64,000 nt of DNA, from the NCBI RefSeq assembly GCF_963678635.1, contig NC_087068.1:1984001-2048000 (forward strand), read 5' to 3'. The position numbers and the translations under genes were made by a program. Below are positions 20,239 to 31,414 of the stretch, one piece after another; the stretch's first letter is position 1; every line of letters starts with the position of its first letter. The notes below the pieces were generated by a model that saw nothing but the letters and a program-made list of their open reading frames with translations, ran no database searches and was not told the DNA's origin. The stretch is from Symsagittifera roscoffensis. Lineage: Eukaryota > Xenacoelomorpha > Acoela > Convolutidae.

Positions 20239-21332
20239 AATAAACCACAAAAATAACAAATGACAAAATTAAAATGTAACAAAAACTTCACATTGTTTGT
20301 AAAAGATGTCGAAAGTGAAAAAAAAATATGAAAAACGAGTTTACAAAACACTGTAGAAAACTAACAACAAATATTATTGCAAAACAAATCGAAAGGATTT
20401 GTAATCAATTTGCACGTTTGGCTGTCATCATGTTACAAAAAATTGAAAGAGTGCTGAGGAAAATTTATGACACAAGATGCAAGATGCGTATAGATTAAAG
20501 CAGGAAAAATTTTTATAAATGAATCAAATTTTACTGAATATTTTCATAAGCCTAAAGAAATCAATGATATTGGTCTTGTTTATATTCGTTTTTTGCTGTG
20601 ACCGCTGTAGTTACTGCAGTTATTGATTTATAAAAAAAATCTAAAATTATATCGAAACAAAGTTGAACATATAAGGACAAATACTGCAAGTATAAGGTCA
20701 AAGTTGCCCGTATAGGGTCTTAAAAAGCATAAACCTAAAATGTATGAATCATTATCTTAAGAAAAGACTAAATTGTTTACAGCGCAACAAACCAGTATTC
20801 AAAATTTTTTAACAATCGTTAGCGGGTCTTATGAAAAAAAATCCAAGTGAAAATTAGCATAAGGGACGGGAAAGTACCAAATTTACTTTTGATTTTACCA
20901 ACTGATTAAGTTTTTTAAAAGGATACATTTTTTGTTTTTTTTTTCAAAGATATTTTGAAACTATGTATAATTGATGCAATTGTCATCTAGTAGCGCATTG
21001 AAAAAGCGAATAGCTTGTTTCAATTTATTTGGTAACGATTAATGAGTTGAACTGAACAGTCAGTAACACTTGAAGAGACAAAAATATGTCACTCGTTAAA
21101 TACATGTGATTGGTCAAGTTAGCAATTATCAAATCGCAATAAAAAAACAAAAAACTGTGATTGAAAAAATGTTATTTTAGTTATAAAACTCGATAGCTCA
21201 GATGGTAAAAACTAAAATATTTTACTAGAAACGACTGGTTAAAAAACTGAATGTGTCTGAAGATAAGTGCAACCAAAAACAGAAATTGTTTGAAAAAGAA
21301 ACGCTTTTTGTGACAACTTATACAGAATTTTT
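20239..21332. other. AT-rich spacer between R1 copies
   Basis: No gene or classified element seen. Contains homopolymer-rich sequence only. Confidence 0.5.
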
Positions 21333-21874
21333 GTTCCGACTTTCGATACGAAAGTAATGGAATATTTGTGCTCGGGGTGGCGTTTTTTTTTCTTCAGACA
21401 AATTTCGACTTTTTAACTAGCCATTTTTGACGGAATTTTTTTTATATCATTCAAAAGGTATTGTTGTCCTGAGCTTAAATTTGAAAAGATATTTCACCTG
21501 TGATGATTTTTTGTAAAGTTATGAGGGTTTAAAGATTGCCATTTTGGCCATTTTGACCAATTTGGGACAATTAACGCGCAATATAATTCGCGCTATTAAC
21601 GCGTAAGCGGAGATTTAATCCGTCTTAGAAATCGTTCCAAATTGGTTGAACGAAGCTCATACGTCATAATTGAGTTGTTACAAGATGCAAAATCTATGGT
21701 TTTGTACTTTATATGGAGTGTGGGGGGATGATTTTCATCGAAAAATTTCAAATTCAAAAAAAAAATTTCATTTTATTTTACTTCATTGAATTTTTGAATG
21801 TTATTACGGCTCCATAAACCTTAAAAGGCAGTTGGAACACTCAGGGCTTCGCCCTGATACGAGCAGTCTTGTTT
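21333..21874 (-). repeat. R1 repeat, full unit (minus orientation)
   Basis: 542 bp, from GTTCCGACT at 21333-21341 to the hairpin TCAGGGCTTCGCCCTGA at 21841-21857 and GAGCAGTCTTGTTT. Interior landmarks match the copy at 19701-20238 in reverse complement, with one altered box (AGTTGGAAC at 21830-21838). Confidence 0.75.
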
Positions 21875-22055
21875 AATTTTGTATCTCACTTCCACTTGGC
21901 GTAACTGTAAGCCAGAGTATTTCATAGCTGAAAATAAGGCATAGATATCAGTCCTTTCCTGAAATCACGGAAACAAAACTCAAAGCCACTTCACTAGTAG
22001 GGTGGACAAATATTAATTTTATAATTTTAACGTAGAAAATCTAGCTAGAAAAGAC

Positions 22056-22443
22056 GGGGGCGTTCAACAGTGCCGAAGTACAACAGTGCCGAAAAAGGCG
22101 GGAAATTTTCAGAATAATTTACACGCATTTTCTAAAGAGCGGGAAATTACTGACGCTAATTATCAAAGAAAATCATTCCAATTTTGGCGCCAATATTTCT
22201 GCAACTGCAAATTAAACAATTATTTTGGCGCCAAAACGTCTAAATTGCAAATTTTCTCGCTCAAAATCCTAAAGTTTTACTTAAGATTGTAAACAATCGC
22301 TGTTTAATTTTTGATTGCCGCACTTAATATATTGAAATTTATTCAAATTTTCGGCACTGTTGAACAAAGTTTTCATTTTCGGCACTGTTAAACAAAGTTT
22401 TCATATTCGTTACTGTTGTACTTCGGCACTGTTGTACTGCCCC
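22056..22443. mobile_element. 388-bp MITE with CAACAGTGCCGAA terminal repeats
   Basis: Terminal inverted repeats carry the motif CAACAGTGCCGAA twice on the left (GGGGGCGTT then motif; GTA then motif) and in inverse on the right (…TGTACTGCCCC). An exact 8-bp target duplication GAAAAGAC flanks it at 22048-22055 and 22444-22451. The interior is non-coding for any transposase, so it is non-autonomous. An 8-bp duplication suits hAT- or P-type mobilisation. A 124-bp relative lies at 51318-51441. Confidence 0.85.
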
Positions 22444-22782
22444 GAAAAGACACGTGTTTAACTGATTTAATTTATTGAATTTCATCTTGAAAACCAATCC
22501 CTGCATCTTATTATTACTTAAAAAGTTCCAGCTCTATAGTCAAGTTCAAACCTATTATTTCTCCAAGTCACTTTGCATCAAACGCTAATTCCTGTAACAA
22601 GGTCAAATGGTAGAAATTTGCATATTTCTTTTGACTTAATGTTACACAACAAGATTTTTCTTTCAATTTCAAACTTCGATAGTTCCAAAATTATTATCAG
22701 CGATTCGATTTACTCTTTTTATTTGGAGCTTTGACTCCAATTTTCTACACTGGATTGTTCTTTATATTATTCATCACTCATT

Positions 22783-23314
22783 GTTCCGACTTTCGATACG
22801 AAAGTAACGGAATATTTGTGCTCGGGGTGGGTTTTTTTTCTTCAGACAAATTTCGACTTTTTAACTAGCCATTTTTGACAGAAAATTTTTATATCATTCA
22901 AAAAGTATTGTTGTCCTGAGCTCAAATTTGAAAAGATATTTCACCTGTGATCATTTTTGGTAAAGTTACCGGGGTTTAAAGATTGCCATTTTGGCTAATT
23001 TGGGACAATTACCGCGCGATATATTTCGCGCTATTAACGCGTAAGCGGAGAGTTAATCCGTCTTAGAAATCGCTCCAAATTGGTTGAATGAAGCTTATTT
23101 GCCATAATTGATTTGTTACAAGGAGCGAAATCTATCCAATTGTACTTTGTATGGCGTGTGGGGGGATGATTTTCATAAAAAATTTCAAATTTTAGAAAAA
23201 TTTTGTTTTCGTTTTGTTTTATTTCATTTAATTTTTTTGGTTATTACTGCTCCATAAACCTTAAAAAGCAGTCGGAACATTCAGGGCTTCGCCCTGATAC
23301 GAGCAGGCTTGTTT
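22783..23314 (-). repeat. R1 repeat, full unit (minus orientation)
   Basis: 532 bp, GTTCCGACT at 22783-22791 through the hairpin TCAGGGCTTCGCCCTGA at 23281-23297 and GAGCAGGCTTGTT. Same order of interior landmarks as the other full units. Confidence 0.75.
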
Positions 23315-26300
23315 TTTTTTCTTTTCTTTTTATCTGTACCTTCAATTTTTTTCTCCATTGGAGTGTAATATTTTGAACAGTGTAAATATAACTAGCAAAA
23401 AGTAATTCCCCTTGTTCTTCGGTATATCACTTTCTTCGCTGAAGAGAGTATGTCGCCTCAGCATTCTGCCCTAGCGAAGAAATACCGCGAGTCAAAAAAG
23501 TTACCAGAAAGACTTCTGGATGTTAACAGTTTTTCCATCAACAAATTTGTAGCAAACAATTTATGCGCTCGCAAAAACATGTTCCTCAATTCCGGAGCTC
23601 TACTTAAAAGACAGGAAGAAACAGAATTTATCTACAGAAAGTTTAAATCCCTTTTTCAGTTTTTGGCAAAATCAAAAATCAAATATAAATCACGCTTCTG
23701 CACGAGCAATTAAAACACTTTCCTTGACAAATGGGCGAATACACTTCTTTTATCACCGTCAGTAAATCAAGAACTCGGCAGACTAATCTCCAGAGAAACA
23801 GTCAAAGAGCTAAATACAAAACTGCAACGAAGATGGATTTATGGAGCAACTCAATAAGCATTGGACTCAAAGTTAATTAACTTAAAGATATTCAAAAGTA
23901 AAATCAGATTCAAATGTCCATCAGTTTGTATAGATAACCTAGAGTCTAAAGTTTCCTTTCTATGCAGCAAAGAAATCTGATATAGAAGTTTTTGATTAAC
24001 AAAATGCATATAGTCTCGTACATGTGGATAATTTTACGAGCAATTTCATCAGTTTTAGTAAAATACGATGTAACAATACTGGCACATATCAATTGTGAAC
24101 CCAATTTAATGCCAAAGAAGTTTCCACCAAGAGGTGAAGTGGAGTGTCACATCACTTGGATAAAACGGAAACGTGGCAATGCCAGCTAGTGATTGGAAAA
24201 AAAGACGGAAACAACTAAGTCAAAACAGGTTTAGGAAACTGAACATTTTGTTGGAATTGACAAACGCGTCAATTTAAAAAAAATCACTGAGCGGTCACAA
24301 AGCCAACAAAGATTTGGTAGACGCCTTTTGAGCCAATTCTTTAGAAAAGCATGAGAAATTGTTGTCATATAAACTCTTTAAGACTTTGATTTTTTACACC
24401 ACAACCGACGTTTCCAAAATTCAATAAAAAACAAAAACCGATTGACAAAAAGTGCATCAAAAAACAGCGCAGAAAAATCCGTGATTTGGTAATTAGACCG
24501 GAAACAATATGAGTAGAGAAGCTTTCAGCCCAAATTGCACCTTTTCCCGGAAAATTTTTCAATTCCATACATACTAAAAGAAAAAGGAACGGCCGGGACT
24601 TCAATAACTGACATTACACTGCAAAGGTAATCAGCTTTCGCTCTAAGCTAAAGAGAAAAGAGAGTGGAAGCTGTTAAGGTTCAATGAAAAACTATGGTTT
24701 TTTGTAAACTAAGTTGAATAACCTATTTAAAAAAATTGAAAAAGTTAACCTTACGAAATTTTCAAACTTGTATCAAATGAAGTTAATAAACAGCAGTAAA
24801 AGTATTAGGAATTATTTACCAAGCGACCAATGAAGCGAAAAAAAAATTGGATTGACCAAGGTCGAAGGAAAGTTTCATTATTTTTCACGGCCCTCCGTTC
24901 TGAAACACGAAGAAGATCAAAATTTTTTCGAAATTAAGAAGCGAAAATACGCATTATGAAACGATTAAACCAATTTAGCATCAATCAAAATTGCTTGGTA
25001 AAAACAACAGAGAGAAAAAGTTTTTCTATATCAGTCTTGATAAGCTTACAGACTTATGAATTTTTGTTTAGCAAAAATGTTCAAATCTTTTTTTTGGAAA
25101 ATACTCGGATAAAAGCTGTGTCAGATAAAAAATTTTAACAAACTAAATATGAATCGACGGAAACCAGCACTAAAATCAAAAATCCGAAAAAAACGATATT
25201 CACTAGATTCACCAATTGTTTAATTTTTCAAAAAATTTGAGCATGTTTGCAAAAGAGGGTGAAATTGACCATTCCTACTAATTGGACAATTCTGTGAACA
25301 AAACTATTTGCGGCAAAAAATTTTGGTTGTCGGTTGCAGCATTCTTGCTGACCGCAAAGATGAAGAGTAATTAAGTCAGTTACTGCAAGTATCCAACGGA
25401 GAAACCTGTTCTACAAGTCTTGATTTAAAAAAGCATGTATTCTAACCAGTTTTTGGGATTAGGTGATCTGCCAAATGGATATCAGCCAAGAAGCAAAGTG
25501 AAGTTTTGCATCTCTTGCGACAAAACGGAAGAGTAGCAATGCCAGCTAGTGAATAGAAAAAAGGGGCGGAAACCACCTAGTCGCAAAAAGTTTCTTACAG
25601 ACTCAATCAACAAGTATTTTACTAATTATTGAAATATTATGTTCACTAACGTTTACTTAGAACGAAACTTTAAACGCATCCAAAGAAATTTGTAGTATCT
25701 TTCAAACTTGACAAAAAGTTTGTACGAATCTTCGATAGTCATAACATCCATGTTCTAAACTTATAATACTTCAAGGAAGAAACATAATTTTTTTGGTTCC
25801 AAATTTCCAAATCCTGAATAACTTTGTTGGAAGACAAACTAGCAATGAAAAATATCCCTATCTTCCGGAATCTTACAAAAGTCTGTAAAATTTTTCTGAT
25901 CGATAGTTTTGTATCCACAAATCACCTACCGAATCTAGCATCCCTTGGAAGTCCTTAAGGGCATTCAAATTGAAGCAGAAATTTTGGCTTAAATTACATA
26001 TATATTTCGACTAAAAACGAGAGTTATGAGTGAAAACCGTTGCTTTTTATGGCGGTCTGGGCGCGTCCTTCAAAAAATTCCATGGAAGTGATTGAAAAAC
26101 ATTTGCTTGTTACTTTAGCTTGCAGCTTTTTCAGCCAACTTGAAGCTAAGTACTCTACTAAGTAGTCACAAATTGTGAGCGTTGCTTGGGCTGTGTAATT
26201 TTATGGAGTTCTTTTATACCAATCACTTTTTGAAATGATAACGGACAAAAAGCCTTATTGTTAGCCCTTCATTCAACAACGGAAGCAAAATTTATGATAG

Positions 26301-26321
26301 CAGACTAACAATCGAATAAAC
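23315..26321. other. Intergenic AT-rich sequence with an old dispersed repeat pair
   Basis: No gene recognised. An 87-codon frame at 23450-23713 has no family signal. About 24115-24225 and 25485-25585 share phrases such as GCAATGCCAGCTAGTGA and a purine-rich tail, indicating two old copies of one dispersed repeat; weaker traces occur near 28730 and 32930. Confidence 0.4.
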
Positions 26322-26548
26322 TGTGGCAAACGCTAATTCGATAATTGAAATAAGATGTAGAGAAAGAGACAACTGTTCATAATATAGATCAAACGAGACA
26401 AATATTTTAGGTGAAATCCAAAGGTGTCAAACAATCCGAAGGCCAACCACCTGCCAAAGATGTCAATCGAAAAGATGAAATGAAATGATTGACCAGAGGA
26501 ACTATCAAGAACTAAATGGACTTAGATAACTAATTTAGCACCATGACA
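26322..26548 (-). repeat. 3' LTR of deleted gypsy element
   Basis: 227 bp, about 90% similar by eye to 27788-28009; the greater divergence implies an older insertion than the 8879-17598 element. Confidence 0.85.
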
Positions 26549-27199
26549 TACCTCTTGTAAAAAGTAAATAAACTGCACTGGTATTGATTTGTTAAATTTA
26601 AAGTACTAGAAGAAAAGTTTTTAAACCCAAATGATTAGCTCGGTCCAGCCGATTCTAGCACTAAGGTTAAGGCACTGATTGTTTATCGTACTAAGTTTTC
26701 CGATAGGTATAGCTGCGTTCATCTTCTAAAAGTTTTATATGTTCATCTGCTCCGTTTACTCATTTCCTTTGTCCTGAACTCCGCCTCGACATATATGGTC
26801 AATCATGACCCCACCCATTTTCGTCACCACCGTTCTCTTCCTGCTAGAATTTTTTGACCCCATATCACTTCCCTAATCTTGGCTCGAATAAGAAACTAGC
26901 CGTTGTTTCGTCGCTCGCTTTTTCTTTCCGCACTCCGTCGGTACTGTTTCCGGATTCGCCTCCGGTATGTCGTCTTCTTCGCCGACTATTGCTTCCATCC
27001 CGATCGCTTTTCCGCTCTTCTTCCTCGTCGCCGACGTACTCGCCTCCTCTTTCTGTTCCACCGCATTTTGCTCTAAAGTCGCTCGCCCCGTATCGTTGAT
27101 TCTGCCTGTGTGTCAGGTAACGATACCAATGGCAGTTAGCTGCGGATTCTCCTTGTAGCCAGCGGTTGGCTATCGCTGTCAGACTATGACTCCTGTAGT

Positions 27200-27788
27200 G
27201 CTTGCTCGCTTATGGATCTTGCTCCGCCTCGTTTCGCTGTGATGCTCGATTTCTCCCGCTTTTTAGATTCCGCAATCGCTATTTTCTTGCGTAGTTCCGC
27301 CGGCGTTGGTGGCTTCGCAAGCCCTGAAGTTCTGCGACTCCGGATTTCCCAAGCAAGGTACCATTATTCATTTTATCGCCCCGTAAACACCTCGTAAGTT
27401 TCATTTCGTTCTTTTTTGAATTCTCCCTCCATTGCATTGAGTACCCTCGGCTAACGTGACTCTCCCAAATCCAAATGTGGTCTCCGTTTGTGAAACTCCT
27501 CCTGTCCCGTCTCCCCAAGGCAAAGGTATAAGTTCAAAATTAAGGTTCGTTCCGATGCTAACCTGTTCTGTTCCGTCTAATTCTTCCGGCAGCGCCGCGA
27601 TCTGTGTAGCGTCCAGCGTATCCGCGAAATAATAATTTTTAGGATTTATTGAGTGCTTCGCAACCATTCCGTACTGGAAGCAATTTAACCAGAATTCCCA
27701 TAAAATGGGGGTTCTGCATTTTTCGCCGGCGAAAATGATACTATTCTAAGTGGATTTTCACCCCACTTGGGCCTGCCGACTGCGCCAT
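27200..27788 (-). pseudogene. Gypsy gag N-terminal remnant
   Basis: The minus-strand ATG at 27788 spans the LTR end and TGGCGCAG. Homology to the gag N-terminus of the first element continues through MVAKHSINPKNYYFADTL (27667 downwards) but is broken by stops and frameshifts. Too short to give a product. Confidence 0.75.
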
Positions 27789-28009
27789 GTGGGAAACGCT
27801 GATTCGATAAAGTTAAGTTGTAAAGAAAGAGACAACTGTTTATAATACAGATCAAACGAGAGATGTTTTAGGTGAAATCCGAAGGTGTCAAACAATCCGA
27901 AGGCCAACCACCTGCCAAAGATGTCTATCGATAAGATGAAATGAAATGGTTCACAAGAGGAAATATCAAAAATTAAATGGACTTAGATAACTGATTTAGC
28001 ACTATGACA
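27788..28009 (-). repeat. 5' LTR of deleted gypsy element
   Basis: 222 bp, with TG...CA ends. Adjoins the gag remnant through a TGGCGCAG primer-binding-site-like sequence. Confidence 0.85.
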
Positions 28010-28511
28010 AAACAGTCTTTTTTAATTTATCGTAAATTATCTAGTTGGGAAAAAAAACATTGGGTTGACTGATTTTGCTTCCTTAAATTTGAAAAGCCAA
28101 ACCCCTTGATGAAATTTGACCCAGAAATTGCAGTGGTTACGAATTAAAAGAATATATCTAGTTTTTTTCTTTGAAATCTACATCAAACGTTCATTCTTGT
28201 AACCATTTGATTGGTCAAACTTTAAAAATTATCAATGACGTAAAATTACGCAAAAAGGTTTTTTGCTTCTATTTCAAACTTAGTTAGTTGCAGATTGAAA
28301 ATCTGCGAACCTAATTGTAACCATTCTGAATGTTTTGTTCCAAAAAGTTTCCTTTATAATACTCTTCAATAAATCAATTCTTTGCTTATTTCTATTTCAA
28401 GTTTTATTTTTTTTCTATTTTTTATATGTAACTTCAACATTAGTAAAATTTCTAATGAAATCTGGCATTGTTTAAATATTAAATCTAGACAGCCTAATAA
28501 AACTCTTGACT

Positions 28512-28657
28512 AAACTGCCCGAGCGAAGAAAAACTGTGAGTCAAAAATGTTTTTCAGGCGTACAATTAAAAACCAACACCTCAAAAACTGCCCGAGCGAA
28601 GAAAAACTGTGAGTCAAAAATGTTTTTCAGGCATACAATTAAAAACCAACACCTCAA
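28512..28657 (+). repeat. Two-copy 73-bp tandem repeat
   Basis: Unit starts AAACTGCCCGAGCGAAG at 28512 and again at 28585; the copies are nearly identical (one G/A change seen). Confidence 0.85.
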
Positions 28658-31414
28658 CACCTTAAAAACCAACACAGTAATAAAAGGTTAGTTTTTCCTA
28701 CTGAAAAAGGCAACATGTTAAAACCTCTTGTTAGGGCGCGAGAAAAAAGGTGTGCATTGCAAATTACCAAATGCGGCTTTAAATTTCATCAATTTTTTTA
28801 ATAAAAACCTTTATTTTTTAAAAAGTTTTTATCTATGGAAAACAGATTGGGTCTCCTCTACATGCTGAGAGCAGCCGCATTGAACATGTAACATATTCGG
28901 GACATTTTGGTATGAAATTCTTTTCGGAAGGTTTTTTATGCTCGTGGAGTTATGCTCGTGGAGAAAATAGCTCAGATTGTCTCAAAGCAGATAAAAACCT
29001 TACCACCTTACTTTTCCCACCCAGTGATTTCATAATTTACTGAAATTGAAAATTGATGGTTAAAATTGATCTGATTTTTGCGGGGCAATTGAATTCAAGC
29101 TGAAGATCCTCAAAGTAAACTCATTTTTGTATTTAACAATTTTTCATGTTTCCTTTGGCTAAATTAACACGTCCACACGTAGAATTGTCAATTTGCTAAT
29201 GATTACTTTAACTTGCATGTGAAATTCTATTAGAATGAATCACGCTTCATGTTTCAATGAAGCGAATATAAATTTTTTTGCACAATTAAGCTCAATTAAA
29301 TTGAAAATTACTTTGAAAATTGAGAAATAAATCAAAAATTACTTTCATAAAGAGCTTAATACCCTTTGAACAAATTATGTCTGTCAAACAAAAAAAATAT
29401 TTTTGACACCGGTAAATCAATCAAGTCCCAAGCAACGGCACACAATTGGGCCACAGATATCAGGATAGAAGACAGTCTTCTATGCCTTCCTATGGATAAC
29501 CAAAATCAACAACCGGGAAAGAAAGAAAGAAAACGACTCCGAAGCCAATCCAGCATCTTCGGACAAACCCTCAGCATGAAAAAAGCTAAAAACAGCTGAG
29601 AATTTCTCAGGAACTAGCTTGATCCAGACTTACTAAATGAAAGGCAAGCGATCACAAACCTTTGAGAGAGAAATTCATTCTATCTTCCTAATTGACTATT
29701 AAACTATTCAATGGAAAAACTTTACGAAAAACCAATATGTGCAATCCTTTATATTACAAACAAGAAGACAAAGTTGTTATAGACAATGCTACCATTCCCG
29801 GTTTTAAAGTCAAACCTGAAGTACGGAATCGACAAACCCTGAAAAAACAAACCCTGGAATCAAGTTGGAAGTGACCATAGTTCCGTCGGAGAACTTGAAG
29901 AAAGTTAGATCCTCTGCAAAGACATCTAGGCCGGTGAAGCACAAAGGAGTAAAGACCAGACATCAACCGAAGAGATTGAAGTGACGAAAACTTACCCAGG
30001 TTCATTAAATTTCTTGAGATTAAGACGAAATGTTGGTCCGCCTAAGTTCTACGGTTCTCGTATTTGTATTTTGGGTGTTGTAGGTTGCACAGTCTTCACA
30101 GGTTTGGGAGGCGCCGGCAGACAACTCAATACTCTTGAGCAGCAAAGACACCACTGGAGACTCAATTAAGGAAAAGAATAGAGCGTGGTTACAATTTCTT
30201 GTGGAACAGACAACCAGTACAGCCTCAGAAAACATTATTCGGTCTCCAATCTTTTGGGGATATCCAGGAAAAAAAAAACAATTTTCATCCAATTAGAAGT
30301 CCTGGTTCTACTAACAATAACTCTACCATCTTCAGACACCAAAGCTAATGCAAGTTTCGAAATCGATTCGAATATCGATAATATTTCGTTAGGGTAAGTG
30401 GATGGATTCTCAAATGAACATTTACCCTTAACCCAAAGTTTAACTGAGCCGTCTTTCTTCTAAAGTCACTCGCTTCGTGGCATAAACTGCAGTCTGTCAG
30501 TTAACAGCAGTTATTCAATTATTTAAATAAACTGCTCCTAAATAATTAGAAAAAAAATCATGAATTCTTTCTTTGTAAGTTAATTTCTTGTTAATATACA
30601 TTGTTGTGTTTCATACAATTTGTTTCGATTCTTAAACCTCCCTCTGGAAAAGAAAAGGTATAACTGTGTAGTTTTAGCCTAGAAATTGATCAAAATTTTT
30701 CCTGGTAAGAAAAAATGTTGTGATTGTGATATTATATTGCTTTTAAATATAATTAAAAGCAATAGAATATCGCAATATTTACTTTAACTGGTAATGTCTG
30801 ACCATCAGCTTAATTTAACGAACTCCGTTAGAGCGAGAAGCTGCAGTTGTACTCAATTGTTAGATTTAACTTACGTTTAATTCAGTTTTTGTCTTGCCTC
30901 TTACTCATTTTAACACTAGTTTAGATAAGTCAGCAGAAAATTTTATTAGGTTGTGCCCCCCCCCCCCTCCCTCTTAATACTTTCCTGATAGCACACTTTA
31001 ATTATTTTTATCGTTCCAATAATTCAATCACTTCTCAACATACAATTTTAGACCAAGTAAGTGAATCATCGTCTTTTTTTGAAAGTATAAACTACCACAC
31101 ATGCAGATAACTTCAGTTACCATACATGCTATTCAGACTTCGAACACACATAATAAAACACCTGCTTAGACTAACAATAATAACTTTTCATATCACATTA
31201 ATGTGAATTCGTTTTAGAGATGTGACGTTTTACACAAAAAGTTACTGATGCAAAAAAAGCACACCTAACCTTTCGATATGCTACACCACCGCACCACAAA
31301 CGTAAACGACTATTAAGGTCTAATTTCGATCAGTTAAATTGATCAAAATTTTAAATTTCCACTAAGATTTGTTATCAGAAAAGTCTAAAAAGGAAATTAT
31401 TTTGACATCTCAAC
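28658..31414. other. Intergenic region with decayed ORF fragments
   Basis: No intact gene. Between about 29360 and 30400 short, frame-broken Lys/Arg-rich stretches (for example YKQEDKVVIDNATIP near 29757, and VTIVPSENLKK in another frame) look like a decayed retroelement polyprotein end, but I cannot assign it. A 12-base C-run lies at 30956-30967. Confidence 0.3.

Larger units (their letters stand above)
26322..28009 (-). mobile_element. Internally deleted gypsy element with both LTRs
   Basis: LTRs at 26322-26548 and 27788-28009 (TGTGG...ATGACA on the plus strand) are flanked by a 4-bp duplication AAAC. The interior of about 1.2 kb keeps only the start of gag next to the right LTR (27200-27787) and the end of the integrase tail next to the left LTR (about 26780-27100). 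RT, RNase H and the integrase core are missing. It is a relative of the 8879-17598 element, as shown by gag phrases YYFADTLDA and ALPEEL and the tail phrase KMGGVMI. Non-autonomous remnant. Confidence 0.88.

Noticed and set aside
28512-28657. CRISPR-like direct repeats
   Set aside because: Two contiguous 73-bp units without spacers, in a eukaryotic genome: a simple tandem repeat.
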